Shown piece by piece: positions 19,029-29,283 of a stretch of DNA of 64,000 bases. The notes under the pieces are model-generated. The model was given only the letters and a program-made list of their open reading frames with translations. It ran no database searches and had not been told where the DNA came from. Each line of letters starts with the position of its first letter. Position 1 is the stretch's first letter. A program made the position numbers and the translations under genes. The DNA is from Clostridiales bacterium (GTDB lineage Bacteria > Bacillota > Clostridia > Peptostreptococcales > Anaerovoracaceae): positions 1 to 64,000 of the forward strand of contig JALEQY010000019.1 of NCBI GenBank assembly GCA_022763735.1, given 5' to 3'.

Positions 19029-21170
19029 CTAAAACAATTCTTTAAGCTTCTGCCAGAAGCTTTTGTGTTCCTCCGGCTTTCCGTTCTGCCGGTCTGCGGA
19101 ATTTCCCTGAGTATGCACCGGCCTGACTGCAGCTATTATTGCTCTGTTTATAAGCTCCTGCTGACAGTCTACCGCAGAATCCGAGATGGCCTTCTTCTCA
19201 TAAATGCCGTCATACCGCAGATTTCTCGCCTTCAGGTTGTCCTGCAGCATCAGCTCCAGTATACTAATGATCTGTTCTCTGATTCTGCTGTCTCTTACCG
19301 GACATGCCACTTCAACTCTTCTGTTGAGATTTCGTGTCATGTAATCAGCTGAGGATATATACATCTTCATATCTTCACCTTCACCGAAGCAGTATACTCT
19401 GGAATGCTCAAGAAATCTTCCTACAACGCTGGTGATATGTATATTGTCAGTATAGCCTTCAACTCCCGGAAGCAGGCAGCAGATCCCACGTATTATCATA
19501 TCGATCCTGACGCCCGCCTGGGACGCATCTTTAAGAGCATCTATAGTTTCTCTGTCGGTGAGAGAATTTATCTTTACCATTATGCGGGCAGGTTTACCCT
19601 GCTGAGCCTTGACAATTTCACCATGTATCAGCGAAAGGATCCTGTTTTTCATGCTGTTTGGAGCCACCATAAGCTGATGATATTCCCCGTTCAGATTGGC
19701 AATCGCCATGTTCTTGAAATAAACAGCCGCATCATTTCCTATTTCCTGATCTGCAGTTATAAGGGACAGATCTGTATATAACGCGGCAGTCTTCTCATTG
19801 TAATTGCCTGTTCCTATCTGAGTTATCCGTTTCACTCTGCCGTTGTCCATCATGGTTATCAGACATACCTTGGAATGGACCTTATAGTCCTGTATTCCGT
19901 ATATTACCGTGCAGCCTGCATCCTCCAGACTCTCTGCCCAGTTAATATTGTTGGCTTCATCGAATCTTGCTCTAAGCTCCATGAGGACAGTCACATCCTT
20001 GCCGTTTTCTGCTGCTGTCCTGAGATAATCCACAAGCTTTGCCCTGCTTGCCAGCCTGTAAATCGTGATCTTTATCGAGATTACATTCGGATCATTGGCC
20101 GCCTCTTTTATCAGCTGCAGGAAGGGCTCCATCTGCTCATAAGGATATGACAGCAGCACATCACCGGACATCACCTTCTGCATCATGTTATCCCCTGTAT
20201 TGAACCACGACGGCTGCTGAGGAGTAAATGGCTCATAGGTTACCTCGGAGGCAAGCTGTTTCGGCAGCTTATCCAGCAGAGGGAACACGTAGCTCATCTC
20301 AAGAGGCGCTCTGCTGCCGAAGATCTGCTCTTTTGTCAGTTCCAGCCTGCTCCTCAGGAATTTTTCTATCTTTTCGTTGATAGTGCCGTAATATTCAAGT
20401 CTGACAGGAGCAAGGCGTGCTCTTTTCTTCAGGATCTTCTTCATGTGATGCCTGAAGTCCTCATCCTCATCCACCAGCCTGCTGGTGTTGATGTCTGCAT
20501 TTCTCGTGACACTTATGATGTTTTTGGCCTGTACCTTGCAATTGTCAAACAGCTTATCTATATGTTCATATATGATATCCTCAAGAAGCACATATTTTGC
20601 CTTGCCGTCGTGAAGACATTTGATTCTCTCTATACCCTGGGGCACCTGAACTATGCCGAAAGCCGTCTTTTCACTTATCTTAAGCTGCAGTATTATGTAA
20701 ATAGCTTTATTCAGAAGATGTGGAAACGGATGATGACTGTTGATTATCTGCGGCGACAGGACAGGCTGCACATTCATTTCAAAATACTCTTCCAGTCTGG
20801 CATATTCATTTTCATCCAGAGATTTCATATCCCCATATACAATCCCCTTGTCTGCCAGTCTCCTCGTAACATCCAGATATATCTGGTCTTTTTTCCTGTA
20901 AAGAGGACGCACCGCACTGAATATGGCATCCAGCTGCTCCTGTGCATCCATACCGGTCTTGTTGTCTATCTGCGGCTCCGGCAGGAAAGTCTGATCATAG
21001 AGACTTCCTACACGTATCATGAAGAACTCATCCAGATTGCTCGTAAATATGGATATGAATTTGAGCTTCTCAAATTCAGGCACATTCTCCTCCACGGCCT
21101 CCTCAAGAACCCGCTCGTTAAAACGGAGCCATGAAAGCTCCCTATTCTGTGTATAAATCGTCTCTTTCAT
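19029..21170 (-). CDS. ppk: Polyphosphate kinase 1
   Basis: YTQNRELSWLRFNERVLEEA, MIRVGSLYDQ, EARFDEANNINWA, VKRITQIGTGNYNEKTA, SADYMTRNLNRRVEVACPV. Confidence 0.97.
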   Translation of the reverse strand: MKETIYTQNRELSWLRFNERVLEEAVEENVPEFEKLKFISIFTSNLDEFFMIRVGSLYDQTFLPEPQIDNKTGMDAQEQLDAIFSAVRPLYRKKDQIYLDVTRRLADKGIVYGDMKSLDENEYARLEEYFEMNVQPVLSPQIINSHHPFPHLLNKAIYIILQLKISEKTAFGIVQVPQGIERIKCLHDGKAKYVLLEDIIYEHIDKLFDNCKVQAKNIISVTRNADINTSRLVDEDEDFRHHMKKILKKRARLAPVRLEYYGTINEKIEKFLRSRLELTKEQIFGSRAPLEMSYVFPLLDKLPKQLASEVTYEPFTPQQPSWFNTGDNMMQKVMSGDVLLSYPYEQMEPFLQLIKEAANDPNVISIKITIYRLASRAKLVDYLRTAAENGKDVTVLMELRARFDEANNINWAESLEDAGCTVIYGIQDYKVHSKVCLITMMDNGRVKRITQIGTGNYNEKTAALYTDLSLITADQEIGNDAAVYFKNMAIANLNGEYHQLMVAPNSMKNRILSLIHGEIVKAQQGKPARIMVKINSLTDRETIDALKDASQAGVRIDMIIRGICCLLPGVEGYTDNIHITSVVGRFLEHSRVYCFGEGEDMKMYISSADYMTRNLNRRVEVACPVRDSRIREQIISILELMLQDNLKARNLRYDGIYEKKAISDSAVDCQQELINRAIIAAVRPVHTQGNSADRQNGKPEEHKSFWQKLKELF

Positions 21171-22068
21171 CTTTTCCCATCACTTTCTTGTATAAATAGC
21201 CTTCACGAACTCCAAAGCTGCTCATATGTATCTCGCGGCACTGACATTTCTTGAAAATAGTGCGCAGTATCAGCATTCCCGGTATCAGCGTATGTATTCT
21301 GTCAGGAGCCACCCGCAGAACCTTGCTGAGAGTCTGTTTCTCCTCGTCACGCAGCTCCTCCAGCAGATATTCCAGATTGCCGTCTATTATTATATTGTTC
21401 TCTTTTGACAGTCCGAAAATATCATTATTGAATTTTTTCACGGCTCTGATGGTGCCGCCTATGCCAATCATTACAGGAAATGGTCTGTTGTCGAGAAATT
21501 CAGCTTTTCTGAGTTCCTGCTCCACCTTCCTGCATATGGCTTTCGCTTCGCTTTTCTTAGGAAAAAGCTTGCTTACATATGTTCTGTACATTGATAAAGA
21601 GCCGAAATTGAGGCTGACAGCATCTCTGATTTTTCCTTTTGAGAAATATAGTATCTCTGTACTGCCTCCTCCTATGTCAACCATGATACCGTCATCAAGC
21701 TTCTCCGAATGAGCTGCACCCTCAAAATCAAGAACCGCCTCCTCGTATCCGCTGAGGACGTCCACATGCAGCCCCGTTTTCTCATAGATTGTGCTGACTG
21801 CCTCATCGCTGTTTGTTATATTTCGCAGCGATGCCGTGGCAAAAACATACAGCTCCTTTATCTGAGCAAAGGATGCCATTTTCTTATATGTGTTCAGCAC
21901 ATCACAGGCTCTGCTGATGCCCTTGTGGCTCAGTTCACCGTCATTGACATACCCTATAAGACCTGCCGTAGTTTTGTTGTTGAACAGTGATGTTATTTCT
22001 CCATGTTCCACTTTGTATATACAAAGCCTTATGGTATTGGATCCTACATCTATAACTCCGTACGTCAT
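21142..22068 (-). CDS. Ppx/GppA family phosphatase
   Basis: GVIDVGSNTIRLCIY, VDIGGGSTEILYF, GIGGTIRAVKKF; overlaps the ppk 5' end. Confidence 0.93.
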   Translation of the reverse strand: MTYGVIDVGSNTIRLCIYKVEHGEITSLFNNKTTAGLIGYVNDGELSHKGISRACDVLNTYKKMASFAQIKELYVFATASLRNITNSDEAVSTIYEKTGLHVDVLSGYEEAVLDFEGAAHSEKLDDGIMVDIGGGSTEILYFSKGKIRDAVSLNFGSLSMYRTYVSKLFPKKSEAKAICRKVEQELRKAEFLDNRPFPVMIGIGGTIRAVKKFNNDIFGLSKENNIIIDGNLEYLLEELRDEEKQTLSKVLRVAPDRIHTLIPGMLILRTIFKKCQCREIHMSSFGVREGYLYKKVMGKDERDDLYTE

Positions 22069-22198
22069 GCTTTGCCTCCCTTTTCACTAACACTTTATTC
22101 TATTATATATTTTACAGATCAGTGTTAAATCAGATATACATCAAAGTTATGTAAAATGTACGTTAAACTTGTCTGCCGCCTGTTCATAATTTACGGCA

Positions 22199-22226
22199 AT
22201 AAAAAAGCCGGATAACTCCGGCTGGT
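22199..22226 (-). terminator. Rho-independent terminator of the deoB-pdp-bmp-tetR operon
   Basis: Minus strand AGCCGGAGTTATCCGGCTTTTTTATT. Confidence 0.85.
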
Positions 22227-22257
22227 ATGTAAAGCGAGCATATAAAGTTCCGGCTGC

Positions 22258-22821
22258 TCACCTGATTATACAGGAATCTATGACTGCAAGTATATTCGAT
22301 CTGCGATCCGCGTTATCTGAACCGAGCCCTGTGAACTGGGCTTTCATCAGCAGAATAATGTTTTCAGCCAGGATTTTTACCCTGTCTTCTGCCATATCTG
22401 CTACCCTGCCTTCTGCTATCCAGCTTGCAATAAAAGCTCTGACATCTTCAATAGATGTTTCCAGTCTGGCATCATACAATTCTCCGAGTTCAGGGTCATT
22501 GGCAAATAAAGTGGCTGTTTCACTGTAAAAGAACATATACTTTTCGTAATGATCAAAACATTCGTTTATGAGTGTTTCCAGTTCTTCACAATCTGTAACT
22601 TCTATGAGTCTTCCTGCCAGATGTTCGATTTGATCAAGCATTCTTTCTCTCCACAAACATCTGATCAGTTCTTCCTTGTTGGCAAAATAGTAGTATAGAT
22701 TACCCGGGCTTATCTTCATAGCTGCAGAAATCTGAACAGTGCTTACATTAGATGCTTTCTTCTCGTTAAAAAGCTGCAGTGACACATCTAAAATTTTTTC
22801 TCTGGTTTTCTTCGATTTCAT
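22258..22821 (-). CDS. TetR family transcriptional regulator
   Basis: KTREKILDVSLQLFNEKKASNVSTVQISAAMKISPGNLYYYFANKEELI. Confidence 0.9.
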   Translation of the reverse strand: MKSKKTREKILDVSLQLFNEKKASNVSTVQISAAMKISPGNLYYYFANKEELIRCLWRERMLDQIEHLAGRLIEVTDCEELETLINECFDHYEKYMFFYSETATLFANDPELGELYDARLETSIEDVRAFIASWIAEGRVADMAEDRVKILAENIILLMKAQFTGLGSDNADRRSNILAVIDSCIIR

Positions 22822-22836
22822 TTCTGTCCTCCATAT

Positions 22837-23901
22837 CTACTCAATTGAAATCCATTTATTCTCCAGTTCGCTAACCGATTTTACTTTTTTGTCTTTCTTT
22901 AACTCCACCTTTCCATTTCTGAGTTTATCCATAACAGTATTATACTGTTCGTTATCAAATAATGTGAATCTGGCATTATCCATTTCAAGCATGATGCCAT
23001 TGTTCTTTACGGCATAATTGAACGCAGTACCGCCGATAAACTTATCGTCTGCATATCCGTCTATAACATCTTCAACAGCCGCATCAACACCCTTCACTGC
23101 AGATGTCATCACAGTTTCCGACAGATGACTTTTATCTGTATCTGCACCGATAACTCTGCCGTTAGCCGCCTCAGCGGATCCGATGACAGCAGGAACGATG
23201 TCATCACCACACACGAAAATCACCTGTACACCGCTGCCGTACCATTCTGAAGCCAGTTTTCCCACCTTCTCCGACGTACTCTCATATTCATGTTTCAAAG
23301 ATACTTTTGTTTCCGTTTCTTCAGCAGCAGCTGCTGCTCCCTGAAGGAATCCATATCCGTATCTTTTGATTTCAGGTGTATTTTTTTCACCGATAAATCC
23401 TGCACTTGTACAGCCATCTTTCACTGCCGCATACCCGGCAAGATAACCTGCTTCCTCTTCCGCGAAAACTATACTTATCGTATTCTCTGTCGTTTTGTAT
23501 TTATCATCTGAATTATGAGGAACTCCATCCATCAGCAGGAAACGGATATCTTTATATTTCTTCTGTGCCTTGTACGCAGTCTCCTCAAAACACCTGCCCG
23601 GCAGAACGATGAGCCCTGCTCCCCTGTCAGCAGCTGACTGTATTGCTGCCATATATGCTTTCTCCGATGACTTTTCCGGTCTGAAGCAGTCTGCTCCAAG
23701 AGAATTTTCTGCGGCATATCGTGATACACTATCCCAGACCCTTTCTGTAAAAGAGTCCTCTGCTATCTCTTCAGAGTCAGCAATTACAGAAACTTCACAG
23801 CCTTCAATCACTGCAGGCTCCGTTTTTTCATCATTACTGCTGCAGGCAGTCAGACTCAGTATTGTTATCAACGCGATGAACAGTACAGCAATTTTTCTCA
23901 T
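22837..23901 (-). CDS. BMP (Med/PnrA-like) family substrate-binding lipoprotein
   Basis: Lipobox LTAC; FVCGDDIVPAVIGSAEAANGRVIGADTDKS and IRFLLMDGVPH patterns of BMP nucleoside-binding proteins; downstream of deoB/pdp. Confidence 0.8.
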   Translation of the reverse strand: MRKIAVLFIALITILSLTACSSNDEKTEPAVIEGCEVSVIADSEEIAEDSFTERVWDSVSRYAAENSLGADCFRPEKSSEKAYMAAIQSAADRGAGLIVLPGRCFEETAYKAQKKYKDIRFLLMDGVPHNSDDKYKTTENTISIVFAEEEAGYLAGYAAVKDGCTSAGFIGEKNTPEIKRYGYGFLQGAAAAAEETETKVSLKHEYESTSEKVGKLASEWYGSGVQVIFVCGDDIVPAVIGSAEAANGRVIGADTDKSHLSETVMTSAVKGVDAAVEDVIDGYADDKFIGGTAFNYAVKNNGIMLEMDNARFTLFDNEQYNTVMDKLRNGKVELKKDKKVKSVSELENKWISIE

Positions 23902-25207
23902 CTGAATATACCTCCGATTTTATCAAAGCTGGAATATGAGGTCGTACTGTTTCTATTTTAACAGCTTTTATGGCTTCTTCCAATGCTTTTTGAACTTTAT
24001 CAGGATCATTGCCGTAAATTGTACATATAATATCTCCAGTTGCGACTTGATCTCCGACTTTATGCTGCAGTCTGATTCCCGCAGACAGATCTGCCATATC
24101 TTCCTTTGTTTCACGGCCCGCACCGGTGTGCTGAGATGCAAGACCAATTTTCATTGCATCAATCTGGACGATATATCCATCCTGCCATGCAGTCAGATCC
24201 ATTCTGCAGCTTCCATGAGGAAGTACGGAGGTATCTTCGATCACAGCAGGATTGCCTCCCTGTCCAGCTATAAACTCTCTGAATTTTTTCAGCGCACTGC
24301 CATCTTCAAGGGCTCCGCGTGCCATTTTTATACCTTCCTGACTGTCAGATGCTTTTCCGCCAAGATAAATCATAAATCCGGCTAGGTTTACAGAAAGTTC
24401 AGTTATGTCATCAGCGCCACGGTTTTTCAGCACTTCTATAGCTTCCTCCACTTCGAGAGAATTTCCGACAGCCATACCGAGAGGCTGGCTCATGTCTGTA
24501 ATCAGCGCCATAGTTTTCCTACCGGCCGCATTGCCTATTTCAACCATAAGTGATGCAAGCTTTTCTGCATCTTCTCTGGTTTTCATGAAAGCTCCGCTGC
24601 CGCATTTTACATCCAGCAGTATGGCATCCGAACCTGCTGCCAGTTTTTTACTCATTATACTGGATGTGATAAGACTGAGATTCTCTACAGTCGCAGTCAC
24701 ATCCCGCAATGCATATACCTTTTTGTCAGCGGGAGCTATCTGCCCTGTCTGCCCTATAACAGCAATTCCTTTATCATTCACCTGATTTATAAAATCCTGT
24801 TCAGACAAAGATGTTCTGAATCCGGGAATAGACTCAAGTTTATCAACAGTTCCTCCTGTAAAACCAAGTCCCCGTCCGCTCATCTTGGCAACAGGTACCC
24901 CGCAGGCGGCCGCTATAGGGCCTGCTATGAGAGTTGTCTTGTCTCCCACACCTCCGGTACTGTGTTTATCCACCTTGATTCCCCTGATATCACTAAGATC
25001 CACAGTATCACCTGATTCTTTCATGATCTGTGTCAGATCTACAGTCTCTTCTCTGGTCATACCTCTGAAATACACAGCCATTAGAAATGCGGACATCTGA
25101 TAATCAGGTATTTCACCTTTTGTGAACCCCATAACCAGATATTCCAGTTCTTCTCTGCTGAGCATATCCCCATTGCGTTTTTTTGTTATAATGTCAACTG
25201 TATTCAT
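23834..25207 (-). CDS. pdp: Pyrimidine-nucleoside phosphorylase
   Basis: MNTVDIITKKRNGDMLSREELEYLV, DKHSTGGVGDKTTLI, KMSGRGLGFTGGTVDKLESIPGF. Confidence 0.93.
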   Translation of the reverse strand: MNTVDIITKKRNGDMLSREELEYLVMGFTKGEIPDYQMSAFLMAVYFRGMTREETVDLTQIMKESGDTVDLSDIRGIKVDKHSTGGVGDKTTLIAGPIAAACGVPVAKMSGRGLGFTGGTVDKLESIPGFRTSLSEQDFINQVNDKGIAVIGQTGQIAPADKKVYALRDVTATVENLSLITSSIMSKKLAAGSDAILLDVKCGSGAFMKTREDAEKLASLMVEIGNAAGRKTMALITDMSQPLGMAVGNSLEVEEAIEVLKNRGADDITELSVNLAGFMIYLGGKASDSQEGIKMARGALEDGSALKKFREFIAGQGGNPAVIEDTSVLPHGSCRMDLTAWQDGYIVQIDAMKIGLASQHTGAGRETKEDMADLSAGIRLQHKVGDQVATGDIICTIYGNDPDKVQKALEEAIKAVKIETVRPHIPALIKSEVYSDEKNCCTVHRVDNNTESDCLQQ

Positions 25208-25231
25208 GTCAGCTCCCCTCATAAAACATCT

Positions 25232-26410
25232 CTATTTCAGAATCAGACTTCTGAAGCTTTCTCCTATGGAAGTTTTCATGCCGCCATCTGTAAGAATATC
25301 TGTGACTGTCGCACCGATATCCGCAAAAGATTTCCTTGTTCCAAGATCAGTTCCGTTTTTTATCTGCTCCCCTGCAATCAGACCGAAAATATATTCTCTG
25401 GTATGATCCCATCCGCTGTGGACAGGATCATTGCCGTGATCTGAACATATTATGAGCATATCATCCGGCTTCATGGCATCCAGTATCTGCGGAAGCCTGC
25501 TGTCGAATTCTTCTATAGCTCCGGCATATCCGGCAGGATCACGCCGGTGACCGAATTTCGAATCAAAATCAACGAGATTGGTAAAGACAAGCCCCTCAAA
25601 ATTCCTGTTCAGAGCTTCTATTGTTTTCGTAACACCATCATCATTGTTTTCCGTATGCACCGCTTCTGTAACTCCGCTTCCGTTAAAAATATCACGTATT
25701 TTACCTATAGCATATACAGTTTTACCTGTTCTGCTTACCAGATCAAGCATCGTTTCATCGGGAGGAGATACGGCATAATCTCTCCTGTCAGACGTACGGA
25801 TTCTTTTCCCGTTTTTCATAATATAAGGTCTTGCAATAACTCTGCCGCATGAATATTCACCTTTCAGGAGTTCTCTTGCTTTACTGCATATGTCGTAAAG
25901 TTCTTCAAGAGGCACTATATCTGTATTGGCCGCAATCTGAAATACACTGTCTGCAGAAGTATATACGATCACTTTGCCTGTTTTCTCATGTTCATCTCCA
26001 AGCTGTTCTATTATCTCAGTTCCTGAGGCAGTACAGTTTCCCAGATATCCTCTGCCGATCCGGCGGCAGAATTCATCCATCAGTTCCTGTGGGAACCCAT
26101 CAGGATAGGTTTTAAAAGGTACCTGAGTGTATATCCCTGCAATTTCCCAGTGACCTGTTATGGTATCCTTACCGTTCGATCTCTCCATAAACCGCCCGAA
26201 AGCTCCTGAAGGCTCCTTTACCTCCAGACGCCCTCCTGCTGCACCTGTTATGTTTCCCATCCCCAGCTTTCTCAGATTAGGTATCCGCAGACTGCAGCTG
26301 TCCAGTATATGACCCAGAGTATCTGCACCCTCATCGCCGAATCTGCCGGCATCAGGCAGAGCACCTATGCCGAGACTGTCCATAACTATAATTGTAACTC
26401 TCTTTATCAT
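25232..26410 (-). CDS. deoB: Phosphopentomutase
   Basis: MIKRVTIIVMDSLGIGALPDAGRFGDEGADTLGHI, TITGHWEIAGI, ICSDHGNDP. Confidence 0.95.
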   Translation of the reverse strand: MIKRVTIIVMDSLGIGALPDAGRFGDEGADTLGHILDSCSLRIPNLRKLGMGNITGAAGGRLEVKEPSGAFGRFMERSNGKDTITGHWEIAGIYTQVPFKTYPDGFPQELMDEFCRRIGRGYLGNCTASGTEIIEQLGDEHEKTGKVIVYTSADSVFQIAANTDIVPLEELYDICSKARELLKGEYSCGRVIARPYIMKNGKRIRTSDRRDYAVSPPDETMLDLVSRTGKTVYAIGKIRDIFNGSGVTEAVHTENNDDGVTKTIEALNRNFEGLVFTNLVDFDSKFGHRRDPAGYAGAIEEFDSRLPQILDAMKPDDMLIICSDHGNDPVHSGWDHTREYIFGLIAGEQIKNGTDLGTRKSFADIGATVTDILTDGGMKTSIGESFRSLILK

Positions 26411-26430
26411 AATATCACCCCTCAAGCAGT

Positions 26431-26449
26431 TCAGGATATACAATCCTGA
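26431..26449. promoter_or_regulatory. Candidate operator: TCAGGAT-ATACA-ATCCTGA upstream of deoB
   Basis: Perfect 7-bp inverted repeat in the short gap upstream of deoB; the operon ends with a tetR gene. Confidence 0.45.
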
Positions 26450-26471
26450 TACGAGAAATTAAAATCTTGTA

Positions 26472-27182
26472 CTATAAAACTTTTACCGGTCTGCAGTTAA
26501 GATAATCCAGAGAAATAAGCTGATAATCTACTTTGTCAAAGACACCCTGAATAGTATTCCTGAATCCATCCTCTCCATGGACATGTCCGTACAGTACTTT
26601 TTTTACACCATACTCCTCGAACAGTCTCTGAAATCCTGAATACGCATTAAGCTTCGATACAGGCGGGAAATGCATCACCCCCAGAATCTCATGATCTGAT
26701 TGTTCTTTTTCCAGAAATTTTCTTGCTCTGGACAGGGAATTTTCCAGTCTCAGAAGCTCACGTTTATATATTTTCTCATCCTCTGATGTAAAATCCTCGT
26801 TATCCGGTGTAAGCCAGCCTCTTGTTCCGCATATCACAACACTCTCAGCCGGATAAAAATCATTCTGAACGAATGTGATACTTTCATACATTCTGTTAAG
26901 TCTGCTGATTCCTGACCACCACAGATCATGGTTGCCCTTGAAAATCACTTTATGACCGGGCAGAGAATCCACCCAGTCAAGGTCATACTTAGCTTCATTC
27001 AGTTTAAGTCCCCAGGATATATCTCCGGCAATTATCACCGTATCCTGATCAGTTATCTGTGCACACCAGCTTTTTCTGAGGCGTTCCACATGATTGAACC
27101 ATCTGGGGCCATAGATGTCCATAGGCTTTTCGATACCGGGTGCCAGTGAAAGGTGCAGATCTGCCACAGCATATATACTCAT
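26472..27182 (-). CDS. Metallophosphoesterase
   Basis: MSIYAVADLHLS, VIIAGDISWGL, VIFKGNHDLWW, YGHVHGED. Confidence 0.92.
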   Translation of the reverse strand: MSIYAVADLHLSLAPGIEKPMDIYGPRWFNHVERLRKSWCAQITDQDTVIIAGDISWGLKLNEAKYDLDWVDSLPGHKVIFKGNHDLWWSGISRLNRMYESITFVQNDFYPAESVVICGTRGWLTPDNEDFTSEDEKIYKRELLRLENSLSRARKFLEKEQSDHEILGVMHFPPVSKLNAYSGFQRLFEEYGVKKVLYGHVHGEDGFRNTIQGVFDKVDYQLISLDYLNCRPVKVL

Positions 27183-28256
27183 CTATTTTAAATTCTCCAT
27201 TTCGTCATCAGTTGTTTCTGAAACATTTTTCAATGATTTCTGTATTCCTCTTGTTCTTACTCCTACCAGCGTTTCAAGATCCTTCTGGGTCAGTTCCATT
27301 CTGTTCTGGGTCCTTGTAAGAACATCTGCAAACTTGTCAAACTCCGCCCTGACCTGAGCCAGTGTGTTCCACACCTCTCCGGACCTCTTCTGCAGAGCCA
27401 GTGATCTGAATCCCATCTGAAAACTGTTCAGCATTGCCGCCATATTAGACGGTCCTGCTATACTGACTCTGTAATCACGCTGCAGCGTTTCCATGAGCCC
27501 AAGTCTCAGTACTTCGGCATAAAGCCCTTCAAAAGGCAGAAACATTACAGCGAATTCTGTAGTCTGCGGGGGATGTATATATTTATTCTTTATATCTCTG
27601 GCAGCCTTTATCACTGCGTTTCTCAATCCGTCCGAAGCTGCTTTAACAGCTGCTCTGCTGCCGGTATCATATGCATCCTGCAGTCTGACATACGCATCTG
27701 CAGGAAACTTGGCATCGATGGGCAGATATACATATTCACCATCCTCACCGGGAAACTTCACCGCATATTCAACCCGTTCGCTGCCGCCTCCTGTGGCAAC
27801 ATTCTCATCATACTGATCCGGAGCCAGTATCTGTTCCAGAATAGCACCCAGCTGTATCTCACCCAGTATCCCCCTTGTTTTAACATTTGCAAGAACTTTC
27901 TGCAGTTCACCCACATCAGATGCAAGGTTTCTCATTTCACCCATGCCTTTTGTCACCTGCTCAAGCGTATCCTGCATCCTGCGGCTGATTTCTCCAAGCC
28001 TCATGTTCTGCATCTGAGCATTTTCACGCTGGTTCTCAGTAATCATATTACCAAGGTTTCTGAAACTGCTCTGCATCGTTTCAAGGGTTTCCTGACGTGA
28101 TCTGTCTATCTCATAACGCACTTCCCTGCGCATGTCCGAAATACTGCCTCCTGCCGCCCCTTTTCCCGAAAGTTTTATAATTATAATGATCATCAGCACT
28201 ACAGCAATGATCATCACCGTGAAAAGTCCTATCAGAATAAGACTCATGTTTTCCAT
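27183..28256 (-). CDS. rmuC: RmuC family DNA recombination protein
   Basis: N-terminal TM; coiled coil; LPIDAKFPADAYVRL, TEFAVMFLPFEGLYAEVLR, NSFQMGFRSLALQKRSGEVW; SD GAGAGGAT before ATG 28256. Confidence 0.93.
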   Translation of the reverse strand: MENMSLILIGLFTVMIIAVVLMIIIIIKLSGKGAAGGSISDMRREVRYEIDRSRQETLETMQSSFRNLGNMITENQRENAQMQNMRLGEISRRMQDTLEQVTKGMGEMRNLASDVGELQKVLANVKTRGILGEIQLGAILEQILAPDQYDENVATGGGSERVEYAVKFPGEDGEYVYLPIDAKFPADAYVRLQDAYDTGSRAAVKAASDGLRNAVIKAARDIKNKYIHPPQTTEFAVMFLPFEGLYAEVLRLGLMETLQRDYRVSIAGPSNMAAMLNSFQMGFRSLALQKRSGEVWNTLAQVRAEFDKFADVLTRTQNRMELTQKDLETLVGVRTRGIQKSLKNVSETTDDEMENLK

Positions 28257-28278
28257 CTTTATCCTCTCTGTTATATTA

Positions 28279-29271
28279 TTATTCGCCTGCGGAATATCTG
28301 TCATTCATATCAGCTGCCATTTTTCCCACAGCTGCTCTCAGGTCCGGCGGCTCAAGCACTTCCACCTTTTCGCCGAACTGTACTGCCCAGTATTTCATAG
28401 CCTGCTTGTTTGTCACAGTATCTACCAGCAGATAATCTCCCTCGTCCCTTATACCTACATCGCGGCCGAGCCAGTCAATCACATCATTGATACCATCCGG
28501 CCTTACCTTCAGGATCACTCTCGCAGATTCCCCGGAAAACATATACACATGCTCCAGCATATGTTTTGACAGCCCCTGCCCATCTCTGAAATCCCTGAGC
28601 TGTTCCTTTGGTTTTCTGGCGGAATCCGTTATTTCAATACTGCTGATACGCTCGATTCTGAAATGAGTGACATCATCGTATCGATCATTGTTGCCTACCA
28701 GATAATACCTGCCGTTGGCAACAGCTATATAATATGGATTGACCAGATGTTTTTTATCGGTTGTTCTGTGAAGCTTTCTGTCTGCTCCGTACTTATTGTA
28801 AAAAAACGCTATCTTACTGTCAGCTTCGATTGCTTCGCCTATACATTCAAGATTCCAGAAAAGCTCATTGTTCTCTGCGCGTTCCATATTATCCAGGCTG
28901 TATACATGTTTCACTCTGTTCTTGAAATAAATGCTTGCCTGGCCTATAAGCTTGTCTATAAGTGAAGCGGCCTGTTTCCTGGGAATATATCTTGAAGCCA
29001 GCACACTGTCGATAAGCAGTCTGAGTTCACTTTCCTCAAAAGTTCTCCCGTCAAAATAATAGCCATCGCTGTCATACTCTATTTCATATCCTGCATCTCT
29101 AAGATCCCCCAGATTTCTGGAAACCGTCTTCCGCTCACAGATAACATCATAATCCCGTTTCATATAATCGATTATGTCCTGCTGTCTGAGCTTGTGATCG
29201 ATGTCCGAGTATTTCTGAAGTATCTCCAGGATATATAATATATAGAGCTTCTTGATCTCTCCTCTGCTCAT
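28279..29271 (-). CDS. WYL-domain transcriptional regulator (YafY-like)
   Basis: N-terminal HTH (KRDYDVICERKTVSRNLGDLRDAGYEIEYDSDGYYF), VNPYYIAVANGRYYLVGNNDRYDDVTHFRIERISSIE. Confidence 0.88.
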   Translation of the reverse strand: MSRGEIKKLYILYILEILQKYSDIDHKLRQQDIIDYMKRDYDVICERKTVSRNLGDLRDAGYEIEYDSDGYYFDGRTFEESELRLLIDSVLASRYIPRKQAASLIDKLIGQASIYFKNRVKHVYSLDNMERAENNELFWNLECIGEAIEADSKIAFFYNKYGADRKLHRTTDKKHLVNPYYIAVANGRYYLVGNNDRYDDVTHFRIERISSIEITDSARKPKEQLRDFRDGQGLSKHMLEHVYMFSGESARVILKVRPDGINDVIDWLGRDVGIRDEGDYLLVDTVTNKQAMKYWAVQFGEKVEVLEPPDLRAAVGKMAADMNDRYSAGE

Positions 29272-29283
29272 TTTTTATACCGC

